In this document: piece after piece, positions 44,613 through 54,929 of the stretch
How the letters are laid out: each line of letters starts with the position of its first letter
Numbering within the stretch: the first letter of the stretch is position 1
Origin: Apiosordaria backusii
Taxonomy: Eukaryota > Ascomycota > Sordariomycetes > Sordariales > Lasiosphaeriaceae
Length of the DNA: 64,000 nt
Direction: 5' to 3'
Assembly (NCBI GenBank): GCA_030549205.1
Contig: JAUKTV010000012.1
Coordinates: 186,001-250,000 of the forward strand
Made by a program: the position numbers and the translations under genes
The notes under the pieces: model-generated
What the model saw: the letters and a program-made list of their open reading frames with translations, nothing else
Told to the model about the DNA's origin: nothing
The model's database searches: none

Positions 44613-47472
44613 ATGTCTTCTTCGGCTCCGTCAAGCCTATCAGCGCATGGACAAACCCCCTCGGCATTCTCCTTACTTAGACAGCCCCGATAGAGCCTCC
44701 TGCGCCCTAATTTTATTAAACAGGTCGAGGAGGCTAACCAGAATGTATTTGTAGGCGATTCGAAAATATCTAACGTCCAGAAGATTATTTAGTAATAGCG
44801 CTACTTTATTCTTAAGTTATATATATAGAAGAAGAAAAGTAAAGGCCGTCGGAGCTAGATTAGGTCTTAAGGCTTCTTCTTCGCCAAATTAAACCTAGAT
44901 AACACTATCAAGAAGTATCTCTAGGCATGCCGGCCTTATGGCAAGCGAGGAAAAGGTACATTCTTTAAAGCTCAGTTAACATCTTCAGCTATTGAGCATC
45001 TAAGGAAGTAAGTCGTTGTCACCGCCTAGTCAACCTGTATGGAGAAGGGATGCCCTGGAAGAACCTGATGGACTGGTGGCGACGCCGGCCCTGTACATGA
45101 GGAAAGGGGTATCAGTATCTTAGCAATAGGAACCTCCAGCGTTACTGCTGTCAACCTGGTCGCCACCGTCTCCATATCGCTAGCCCTCCGTGCGTTGAGA
45201 CGTCTTCCTTGATCTGCCTTAGACATGTTCCTTATATTTATCTACTAGCATCCTTAGCATAGCACTAACTTTCACAGGGAACACAGGGTCACTGGAGACT
45301 CTCGGCGACACTGAAGGGGCTGAATGCTCGGTCCTCGATCAACAACGCACTGCCTCGCTGAAGCGCCCCGCTCCATACTCTCCTTTTACTCGGTCGAAGA
45401 TAACATGCGTTCGCGAGCTGGCCGTTGGATTCCTCGTCCATGCCGACCTACCCTTCACTGTTCTCTCGAATCCGTTCATGAGGAAGCTTCTTGAAAGCTA
45501 TAATCTAAGTCTGGCCAAGGAACAGCCACTAGGAAGGACGACACTAGGTCAGGATCTCGCAGAAATCTTTCGGGCAAGCAAGGGTCACATCGAAAAGGAG
45601 TTGAAGAGTGCCCAAACGTCAATCCATATCAGCTTTGACCTTTGGACCTCTCCAAACCGCCTAGCATTCATTGCCATCTTTACACACTTCCTCGATCGGG
45701 AATATCGTCACCAGAATTGTTTAATCGGCTTCCGACGCTAACTAGGCACCTACGCTGGCGATAACATTGCTGACACCCTCGAGGAAGTCATCAAGGATTG
45801 GGGAATCGGCCCAAAACTTGGAGTAGCAGTCTGTGACAATGCTTCAAATAACGACGCTTGTCTACGGTCTTTCTTCCCTCGATTTATACCCCAGATGGGT
45901 AACGACGATGTCAAGGGACGACGCATCCGATGCTTCGGTCACATCTTAAATCTAGTTGCAAAGGCTTTTCTTTTCGGCGAGGATAGCGATGCTTTCGAGA
46001 TTCAGTCCGACTTCTATGATAGTCTCGGCCAGTACGAAAAGGGCCTCGAGCATTGGCGGCGCAAGGGACCAATTGGAAAGCTTCATAACATCGTCAAGTT
46101 TATCAGAGCCTCACCACAACGCAGTGAGACTTTCCGGAACATCGCCCAAGAGTGCGATGACTCTGAGGACTCGGAGCACTTCATCTTTTCAGAGGCATCC
46201 TCCAAAGAGCTTGAGCTACGGCAGAATAACGCGACGCGGTGGAATTCGACGTATCTGATGATCAAGCGAGCCTGGGAGAAGCAAGCAGAGATTCGCGCCT
46301 ACCTGCTGAGCCTCGAACTTGGCGGTGTCTCGTCACAGCCACCCCGTCAGGAATACTTGACAACTGACGATTGGAGGCTCCTCAACGATATCCAATACGT
46401 GCTCGAGCCGATCTATAGCCTCACGATGAGAACACAGGGACATGCCTACAGCGGCAGCCATGGGCACTTGTGGGAGCCCATGACCGGTATGGAATTCGTT
46501 CTGGAGCATCTCGAAGAGTGGAAAGCCCTCTATGATGACCCTGCCACGGAATTGGCGGCAGAATCGGCCTCCCAGCTGCCCAGCGAGCCTCTTTCGCCGG
46601 ACCCTGGCTTAGACTCAGTGTCTCGGCCGTCGACACCGATTACACCAGCAAGAAATCGCCCTGCCCGGCAGTCGAGACTACCTCAGCATCTTCAGGGCTT
46701 TGAGGTCGCAACACCCTTACGGCAGCAGCAGTGGAGGCATCGGCAGCCTGATACTGCTACTGCTACCACCACTCAGTTCGATGAAAGCGCCCTGCCTGAT
46801 CATACTCGCTCGACTTACACCGCGCGGTCAGTTAGCCGTATCTCCAACCTGGCAGCAGACGAGAGGACATACATAAGGGCCTGCATCAACAACGCTTGGG
46901 TGAAGTTGAACGAGTATGATACCTCCCTTGGAGAGTCACCTCTTTACGCCACATCCATCATTCTACACCCTGGCCTCGGTATAAGGTTCCTTGAGGCCAA
47001 CTGGAGGTCAGCAGCGCAGCTGACCTGGCTGAGGGATGCCAAGCGACATCTCAAGGAATATCTGGAGAAGTGGTATCCTACCCATGGAGATGAAGATCTC
47101 GTTCACCGGACCTCTACACCCTCGCCGTCGCCGATGACGGCTGCTGAGCAGAAGGATCCAAGCAGATTTACTGAATGGATCAAGAGCAAGCATCCTCGAC
47201 CCACCCAAGCGGGCAGCGAGCTTGATCGATACTACAGACTTGAGCCTCCTCAAGAGGTTTCTGACCCTATTCAATGGTGGGTTGATCACAGGGGCTCGTT
47301 TCCACGGCTCAGTAGGCTTGCGTTGGACATCCTAGCGATACCTGCGATGGCAGATGACTGTGAGAGGGCATTCAGCACGGCGAAAGCTGACGATAACATC
47401 ACAACGGCACTCTCTCAAGGAGGTCATGATCGAGATGCTGCAATTGATGAAGAATTGGACCCGGAATGGTAG
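44613..47472 (+). pseudogene. hAT-family transposase, inactivated
   Basis: hAT transposases cut and paste DNA with an RNase H-fold DDE core. Start at 44,613 (MSSSAPSSLSAHG), followed by a TAG at 44,691. A BED-finger-like scrap ending FKAQLTSSAIEHLRK lies at 44,930-45,008 before a GTAAGT donor. The main frame runs about 45,290-47,472: HISFDLWTSPNRLAFIAIFTHF (first Asp, near 45,640), GVAVCDNASNND (second), RCFGHILNLVAKAFLF, RQNNATRWNSTYLMIKRA, and the C-terminal dimerisation region DPIQWWVDHRGSFPRLSRLALDILAIPA...CERAFST (47,263-47,385). A TAA at 45,739-45,741 splits the frame; CAA to TAA would explain it. No terminal inverted repeat was identified with confidence. Confidence 0.9.
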
Positions 47473-47544
47473 CGTCGAACTTGGAGGAGTCAGGGTTAGG
47501 ACGGCGCAGGGTCGGGGATAGCCTCTCGGACATCCCCAGTGATC

Positions 47545-47650
47545 AGCGATAGTCAGATCAACTCAATTAATCCAATCAATTCAGATATCGCAGGCGAATG
47601 TTTCAATCAGATCAAATCCGAGGTCCAAAGTTAATTGATTGATCTGACGG
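47545..47650. repeat. subterminal inverted repeats beside the hAT gene
   Basis: TCAGATCAACTCAATTAA (47,553-47,570) and its near-perfect reverse complement TTAATTGATTGATCTGA (47,631-47,647), with an extra ATCAGATCAA at about 47,606-47,615 between them. Clustered inverted motifs next to the 3' end of a hAT gene are typical transposase binding sites; assignment is inference. Confidence 0.55.
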
Positions 47651-48008
47651 CAGCGCTGGGCCAGAGATGCCACCCATCAAGGCGCCACTCCGCAGACACA
47701 AACGCCCAGAATGCGGTCGACAACGTTTAACGTAGTGCGATCTAAAAAAGGAAATGTTAAGGATAGCTAACGCAGTATAGGTAAATGACTTAATTAATAA
47801 TATTCTATTAAACTATAAATAAGTCCGTTAAATCTTTAATAATATTTATATCCTCTGCTTAATACACTAACAATTATTATATTAAGCTCCGTACTAAACT
47901 ACACCCCTGAAAGAAAGCAGCAATCACTTATTAAAGAAAGGTAGGAATCACTTTAAAAGAGTAGACGCAGTACTGTCAAGTAAATATATAACATAACTCT
48001 ATAACTGC

Positions 48009-49373
48009 TAGTCTCAGTAGCTCAGACCTTCTCTTCGGGACCCTAGTTAGGCTGCATAGGCCACTTGCATGTATAAGTAGGCCCTCCAGATGCATCTCTC
48101 AGAGAAGGTCTAAGAACCCATGTGGATTTTTGGCCGAAAATATTCCATTTCCCATACAAATGAAAACCTACTTTTTTAATATATCATTAAATCCAACCAC
48201 AACTAAATTAACCATAATAGTATACTTTATATTAAAATAAAGCCCTGCTTTCTAGCTATATAATGGTGCTTCTTTTATTATTATAACTGTAATATTCGAC
48301 TTTTAAACGAATTAATAAAACGTTAAGGAAAATATTCTAAAATAATGATTTTTTCTTTTTACTAAGGATGACCCATACTAACTTTTTTAATATAAGGCTT
48401 ATTATAAAAGGAAATATATACTGAAGATAGCCTCTTTAAAGGCTTTTTTAGATATATCTTTTTATTAAATTCGACCTTATATTGGCTAAGTGGTAGTTAA
48501 AAAGGTAATTTATTAGGTATAGTAGGTATAGAAAGTTAGCCTTTTTTACTACTTTTTCTACTACTATTGAGCTTAATTAAGTGTAATATATATTAAAAGA
48601 AGGCCCTGGAAAAGACAGTCTTTTTAAGCCTGATTGCACCTTGGTAGGCCTTACATTGGCCTAGTGGTGGGTGTAAGTAGGTGTAGTAGGTGTAAGTAGG
48701 TATGGGAGACCTGGCTCTTTACACTACTTTTTCTACCACTACTGGGCCCAATTAGATGCAATATATATTAAAAGAAAGCCCTGGAAAAGACGGTCTTTTT
48801 AAGCCTAGTTGCACTTTGGTAAGCCTTATATTAGCCCAGTAGTAGGTGTAAGTAGGTGTGGTAGGTGTAAGTGGATGTAGGAGACCTGGCTTACCACACC
48901 TACCACTTAGCCAATATAAGGCCTACCCAAGTACAATATATATTGGAAGAAAACCCTGAAAAGGGCGGTCTTTTTAATACTAGTTGCACCTTGGTAGGCC
49001 TTATATTGGCCAAGTGGTAGGTGTAAGTAGTGGATGTAAGTAGGTATGGTAGGTGTAAGTAGGTGTGGAAGACCTAGCTTACCACACCCACCACTTAGCT
49101 AATATAAGGCCTACCAAAGTGCAACTAGCGTCAAAAAGACCGTCTTTTCCAGGGCTTTCTTTCAATATATATTGCACCCAATTAGGCCCAGTAGTGGCCC
49201 AGTAGTGGTAGAAAAGGGCATATTTTGTTCAAAAATTCCACTTCGGGCCTCAGACCAGTTGTCGCTGTTATGTGGTGTGGGCTTCTGATTGGCCGGCTAG
49301 GGGGGTGCCGGGGTGTGGGTGAGAGGTGGAGCCCAGGGTACATGCGACGCACTGGTCTGAGCTACTGAGACTA
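48009..49373. mobile_element. non-autonomous hAT-type element with 20-bp inverted repeats and 8-bp target duplication
   Basis: Perfect terminal inverted repeats TAGTCTCAGTAGCTCAGACC (48,009-48,028) and its complement (49,354-49,373). Directly outside are identical 8-bp duplications ATAACTGC (48,001-48,008 and 49,374-49,381). Eight-bp duplications with about 20-bp inverted repeats are the hAT signature. The 1,365-bp interior codes for nothing; it is built of diverged tandem copies plus an inverted copy. The empty site is confirmed by LINE copy 2, which is continuous across the same point. The neighbouring hAT transposase does not show these same ends, so the mobilising enzyme is unknown. Confidence 0.92.
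48420..49215. repeat. tandem about 175-bp units with an inverted terminal copy inside the hAT-type element
   Basis: A block reading CCCTGGAAAAGACGGTCTTT, then TTGCACYTTGGTAGGCCTTA, then short GTAGGTGTAAGTAGG arrays recurs at about 48,605, 48,780 and 48,955, with an older diverged copy from about 48,420. A reverse-complement copy lies at about 49,080-49,215. The direct and inverted copies could fold into a long hairpin. Composed of GGTGTAAGTA-type minisatellite inside each unit. Confidence 0.85.
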
Positions 49374-50525
49374 ATAACTGCCTATTATAAAAGGAAGCTA
49401 GTATATTTATTTAATTATAGATAAGTATAGTAAAACTTAACGGTTACCTCTACCGAATTAAAGTAATACCATTAGACTAGTACATATATAGATAAGGAAA
49501 AGAAATAATCGAATACTTCCTCTTTTAATATAAAATATAAATAGTATATTAAATAAAAATAATCTAGTATACAAATACCTATAAAGATACTCTTTTCTTT
49601 TATTTAAAAGGGAAATTAGTATCGGACAGTAAAGACTAGACTCTAAACCTAAAGGCCGTTTAAGTAACGATACGTTTTGCAATAACTACAAACTAACTTA
49701 ACGTAAACTAAAAGCAGGCTAATTAAAACTGCAGACAGTTAACAGACTACCTACTCTTCACCAAAACTCCCTCCTCCCTTCTCCTCTAATACTATCACCT
49801 TATACCCTGGATAGCAGGCACCGCTTTAATTACCGAACATAAGACATTAAATACTTAAAGAAATACCTTTAAACTAGCCTACTACTAATCTCACTAACCT
49901 ACGAGAATCTAAAAAAAAATGGTAATAAAGAGCATATAAGCTAGAATGGACTTGACATAGGCTTTAAGGAGATCAAGGCATATCGTTGGAAATGTACACC
50001 TATGGAAGGGAAATAAAGCCTAGCGCGAGACTTGCCCCACAAAACTGTCAGGGGGAATGTTAATCTGTGGCAGCCACACACGCAAGACCAGATTCGAAGT
50101 CACTTTTCTAGCAATTTCTATAGCAGGGGTACCTCTCAGGATATATGGCCAGTGCTGTGCCCATTGCTCAACACCACCCCAATCCAACACTTCTTACCGT
50201 CACGTGACTATATCGGTCGCAAGCAACTAACAAACGACAGCAATATCACCATCTAAACTTAACTGCAATCAACTGGCTACTTTTAAGAATGAGAATTATG
50301 ACTTAGGTACTTTATTTTATATGGAAAAAGTAGTCTTTTTCAGGTACTCAGACACTGAGGCAATTTCGATAAAATCCTGTCTTTCATACCCTATTTGGTT
50401 AGTAAGTCACACGCTAGGCTTTCCAACCCTGGATATAGGTGTATAGTTAAATTGGTATTAGTTGCCCTTTCGGGTTAAGCCCGCCGGGCGGAATAAATTG
50501 TGTGTGTATGTGTGTGTGTGTGATC

Positions 50526-52060
50526 CTGGTCAACTACATAAACCAATCAAAGCATGCAGGGGAGCCTCACCTTCATCTGCGGGTCTGTTGGCAGGCCCAT
50601 TCTTCCGCACGGAATGCCGGCATCCCTGACCGCCCACAAAGAGACCGGCTAACACGATGCGGTCGGGAGGTTGAATCGATTGCGTGCAGAGTATCTCAGT
50701 TACCTCATCTGTCAAGGCGATCCAGTCAAGATGTTAGTCAAGCACGTTAGTTCACAGGGATCACTCCACAATGGAGATGCATGGTTGAGACAACATATAT
50801 CGACCCGCGATCCATGTCCGCATATGCGCCTTGCCAATTTCGGCTTCCGGATAGGGCTGGCTGAAGCGCTTACGGCATCTCAGTGGTCAATGGCTTCGTC
50901 CTGGGGTACTGGCAGCGTGAAATTACCCATTTGTCCTGCATGTTCGGCCACGACAGGCGCCGGGGGAAGGTGTGTGAGGAACCGTCAACGGCAGAGTGAC
51001 ATTCCAGATCAAAGACAAAGCATTCAACAGACAGAGTTTGGTTCGGGAATACCTGTTTACACTCGGTAGTTGCCTAAACAACTCAGATCTGGGCTTACCG
51101 GCCGGTGGGGTATAAGGATGCCCCTTTCCCCGTCAACAACTCCAGCATCCACCACCACACCCCGCCACAGAACTATTACGGCAATGGTAGAGGTTGTCGC
51201 AATGAATAGCCCTGATGTTGGTGTGGTTGCACGCAGAGCCAAGATGGTAGGCTCGGTGGTGCGGGTAAATACCCTGCGCGCACTGAGCACAGACCACCTG
51301 GGCGCATGCAGGGCTTGGCCCTGCAGCCCTGGTGGGGCAATGCGGTGCAACCCTAACCCTAGACTATCTGGGACCTGTCATGGTCTAACCTGTGACAAGA
51401 ATAATAGAACCAAACCTGATCTGCTATTGTGTAGTTTCGGGTAATGCAATTGCTACTTACACTATAGACCCATTCTGCTGGATATGCAGTTATCCATTAT
51501 GCCTGACTCGATCCCGAATCTCTGTGACCGAACCAGTGGACTAATTAGACCTGGTGGTGTCTCTACGATTACCGACAACGTTAATATAAAAGAGCCTCCC
51601 AGCTTACCTCCCTTGAAGTTCCTCCGAGACTTGTGACACCTGATTTGGGTGTAGGTACAGCGGGTGGTCCTGAACCTGTCCAGGCTCCTCCAGATTCCAC
51701 GGTGAGTTACCCTTGAGTCAACTGACTGAGATTGGACTGACAAGAGGAGCAGGCCGCCCATCAGGACGACGCGACTGAGAAGCCGAAAAAAGACTCCGAC
51801 CTGGTTGTATCGGAGGACAATCCGCCTCTAGGTCCTGCTAGCGGCGATGGAGGAGCCAATCGCGTTGGATAAGATTACCTTATGAGGGAGATCCTGGAGG
51901 AACCTAGTTGATTAATCATTAACGCCCTGCCAAATACTGTTGTGGAAAATGGTGATTCCACTAGCTGTTGGTGAGGTCTGTGAAGCCCATTTGCAGCGTA
52001 GTATCCCGAATTTGTGTCCAATGGCCGAGTGATGTACGGCTATGCGGGTCGAAAACAGAG
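50526..52060. other. un-RIPed region without recognisable gene
   Basis: Ordinary base composition. Several open frames of 60-130 codons occur on both strands (for example 50,671-51,069 plus and 51,070-51,444 plus), none with a recognisable domain or convincing splice sites. Possibly unique spacer or the 5' untranslated/ORF1 part of a LINE whose coding sequence has decayed. Nothing firm can be said. Confidence 0.3.
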
Positions 52061-52069
52061 AGCTATAGC

Positions 52070-53950
52070 GGAGGCTATTCCTTTTCTTTAACGCAGACCT
52101 AATACAGTAATGAATCGACAGCTACGGTAGTGCGATAGCCTTTGTAAATGACTTTATAACGTAAGTTATAGGACCTATAGTATAGAGTAACTAGGAAAAC
52201 ATCGAGGCCATTATTAGGGACGCCTTAGACTAGAAAATAAAAACTAGTATAACATTCAATATATAAAAGATAGCAATTATACACTTTACTTGTAAAACCT
52301 ATAAAACTAACATACAACTATTTATAATTAATAGACAGACTATCGAACCCTAAGAACATATTAAAATCTTAGGCGTTATCATAGACGCGAAACTAAAGTA
52401 TAAGGAATATATTTAGAGGGCTGCGTTTAGAGGCTTAAAGGCAGTAATAAAATTATAGCGTCTCTGAGGTCTGTCTATATCGATAGTGCGGTAGTTGTTT
52501 ATATGCATAGCGCTCCGGTGGTGGACTATGCCTCCAGTCTGGATACACGCATTCAAGAATAGACTTGTGGGACCTGTCAATAGGGTCTAGAGAATGGCGG
52601 CGTAAGCAATTGTGGGGACCTTCCTCATGGTGGCAACGAGCGTAGCGGAAGCAGAAGCTTACATTGCCAGCGCACAAGATCGGTTTTGGAGACGGGCTAT
52701 TAAACTATGGACCGACATTCACACCCTGCCAGACACCAACCCCCTACGCAGAAACACGTCTCGGATGCGAAAGTTCAGGAAGCAATACCGCTTGCCCTTC
52801 TACCAGGTGGCAGACGAACTCAAGGATATGGCAATGGACGAGTTGGAAACTATTAACCCGTTTACATTGATACTTTAGGAGAAACGTGTACAGACTATTA
52901 CAAACGAGTTGGCATGATACAGCAGAATGCCGACTACGACGTACGTATTGCCGTAAGCAGCTCGGCGCGAAACCGCCGAGTGAGAGTTGGCGGAGCTGCG
53001 ACGCTTCCGGTATCTGTGTACAGTAGCCTAAAGTTTGGAACCTTCTCCTCTACGCTTGGTCCGAGATTAGAACAGAACTAATACTCCGGAGAGCTTGCGG
53101 CTATGGAACGAGCATTGGATATACTGGCGCAAGGCCAAACATGCCACTTAATAGGGCACTGTTCCGGAAATACAAATACCTAGAATGCGGTTAATAACCT
53201 TTAATGTAGTATAGTTAAAGAGAAGCGCTAGTAATTACTTACTAGATAAAGTCGGAGCTTACTTTAAAAGAGTTAATATAGCATTACCAAGTAAATATAC
53301 AAAAATACTATACAATTATCTATTATAAAAGAAAATTAGTATATTTACTTAATTTAAAATAAATATAGTAAAACTTAACAGTTACCTTTATTAAATTAGA
53401 ATAGTACCGTTAAATCAATATATATGTAAGCAAATAAAAAAAACAATAGACCACTTCCTTTTCTAATATATAAAATAAATAGCGTATTAAATAAAAATAC
53501 TTAAATATATATATACTTACTAAAAGCAATATTTATTTAGAAGGGAAATTGCTATCGGATAAAAAGACTGAACTTTAAATATAGCAGCTATTTGCGTAAC
53601 TATATAGTTTGCAATAGCTACGGAAAGACTTAATACAAATAAGCCATAGGCTAACTAAAGCATCCAACCACTATACCTGACTATACCTATACTTATTATC
53701 TTGTACTGCAAATAGCAGGTACCGCTTTAGCTGCTAAAGATAGGACATTAAATACTTAGAGAATCGACTTTAAGTTAGCTTACTAATAACCCTATTACTT
53801 ATAAAAATTTACAGAGAAATGGCAGAACGGACTGTATAAATTAGAATAGACTTTATAGGCTTTAAGAAGATCAATAATATATCTTGGGAAATGTATAGCC
53901 AGACTGTAATAGTTGCCCTTTCGGTTTACCCGCCGGGCGTTAAATGCTTA
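52070..53950 (+). mobile_element. LINE copy 2, RIP-mutated
   Basis: Same family as copy 1. Readable RT scraps: FLFFNADLIQ near 52,083, then F-V-N-D-F at 52,141-52,155 where copy 1 has FVDDY (catalytic Asp changed to Asn), HIKILGVIIDAKLKYKEYI near 52,350-52,410, APVVDYASS near 52,512, and SVAEAEAYIASAQDRFWRRAIKLWTDIHTLPDTNPL at 52,638-52,745, parallel to copy 1. Many in-frame TAG/TAA codons. The 3' end is TTGCCCTTTCGGTTTACC, CGCCGGGCG and TTAAAT at about 53,911-53,945. Confidence 0.85.
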
Positions 53951-54540
53951 GACCAGGAGGCAAGGGCAATCGATATTGAAGAGAACGACAATACCGTCAT
54001 CCATCGAGGTCGCTAGTTCTACGCCTTGCTGCAAGACATCCAAGACTCCCCTTTCCGAGGTATGGGCCTCTTCAGCTAGAAAGAAATCGATGCCGTAGCG
54101 AAGCTTCAGAAAAAAGAGGATGCCAGGACATGGAGTTATTAATTTAACTTTCGAGCTCTTAGCAGTATGCGCTGGTTTCTCAGCTAAAAGTCTTGAGCTA
54201 TGACGCTTCTTATGACGAGACACGATGCTGCTATGACGAAAGGCCCTCCATCCTACAAAATGATTTTCTCCGAAGGGACCTAATGAACGCAAAGTTCTGC
54301 CAGCTAAAAGTTGAGTGAGCCAAGCTACGATGATGCACAGTGAGTATGGAGTATCAGCCAGTTTTGTAAATGACGATTAAGCATGTGATAGACAGTAGGT
54401 GCGTGGCTCGGCCGATACGGGCTAGGGCTGAAGTGGAAGGGAATGATGTACAGTGTCCATCATTCTATACCAGGCCCGATTCCGTCTTGGCATTTAAGGC
54501 TTCGAAGAATAGGTAGATGAGTTTCCTTGACTCGAAGGAC
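53951..54540. other. spacer between LINE copies with an unassigned minus ORF
   Basis: A 114-codon minus-strand frame (54,292-53,948) with no recognised domain and a doubtful start. It lies in transposon debris and its composition is average. Recorded only as a possibility. Confidence 0.25.
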
Positions 54541-54725
54541 CGCCAATGCTTTGGGCAGAAGGTGCACGGACTGCAGCGATGGCAGACCTCGAAATTATTC
54601 GCATGGTACGGGAAGCCGTCGACCCGGAGGGCTTTAAGGAGATCAGGACATATCTTGGGAAATGTATAGTCAGATTGTCATAGTTGCCCTTTCGGTTTAA
54701 CTACTCGCTGGGCGTTAATGAAATG
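54541..54725 (+). mobile_element. LINE copy 4, 3' terminal fragment
   Basis: A short, hardly mutated piece. A 33-codon frame from 54,579 (MADLEIIRMVREAVDPEGFK, then EIRTYLGKCIVRL) ends in TAG at 54,678. It is followed by the family 3' end TTGCCCTTTCGGTTTAAC and CGCTGGGCG. It matches the corresponding mutated ends of copies 2 and 3 (CTTTAAGAAGATCA, CTTGGGAAATGTATA), so it shows the end of the family's protein in readable form. Confidence 0.75.
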
Positions 54726-54929
54726 TATTGTATAAAAGTATTGTTTGTCACGGGTCAGGTTAGAGGGTTCACGGGACAGGGTCAGGTCAGCGGAACAACT
54801 GTGTTGTGCGATGAGGAGAGGGGAAGCTCTCGCGAGAGGAAGCTACTGGAGGCTAGATACAGCTAGTGTAAGTCTAGGCACGCGAAGGCACGTGGTACAG
54901 CACGTGACCCAGGAAGGGCAGACTTAGTG

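Larger units (their letters stand above)
47700..50525 (+). mobile_element. LINE copy 3 (3' part), split by a hAT-type element
   Basis: After removal of 48,009-49,381, the flanks align with the 3' part of LINE copy 2 (53,190-53,900): GAATGCGGT, CTTTAAAAGAGT, AGTAAATATA, then CTATTATAAAAG and AGTAAAACTTAACGGTTACC. The 3' end is TTGCCCTTTCGGGTTAAGCC, CGCCGGGCGG and a TG microsatellite (50,500-50,521). A+T-rich, mutated, no open frame longer than about 75 codons. The 5' boundary near 47,650-47,710 is unclear. Confidence 0.75.

Noticed and set aside
48600..49100. Regularly spaced repeats resembling a CRISPR-like array
   Set aside because: Units of about 175 bp are contiguous with internal minisatellites, without conserved short repeat and variable spacers, and the organism is a fungus.
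44613..49373. The hAT transposase gene as the source of the 1,365-bp hAT-type element
   Set aside because: The TAGTCTCAGTAGCTCAGACC ends are not seen around the transposase gene, so no link can be shown.
51349..51361. Telomere-like AACCCTAACCCTAG
   Set aside because: Barely two repeat units; far too short for an interstitial telomere tract and expected by chance in 64 kb.
53948..54292. 114-codon minus-strand ORF as a real gene
   Set aside because: No domain, no splice sites, and located between LINE fragments; kept only as a possibility in the spacer entry.
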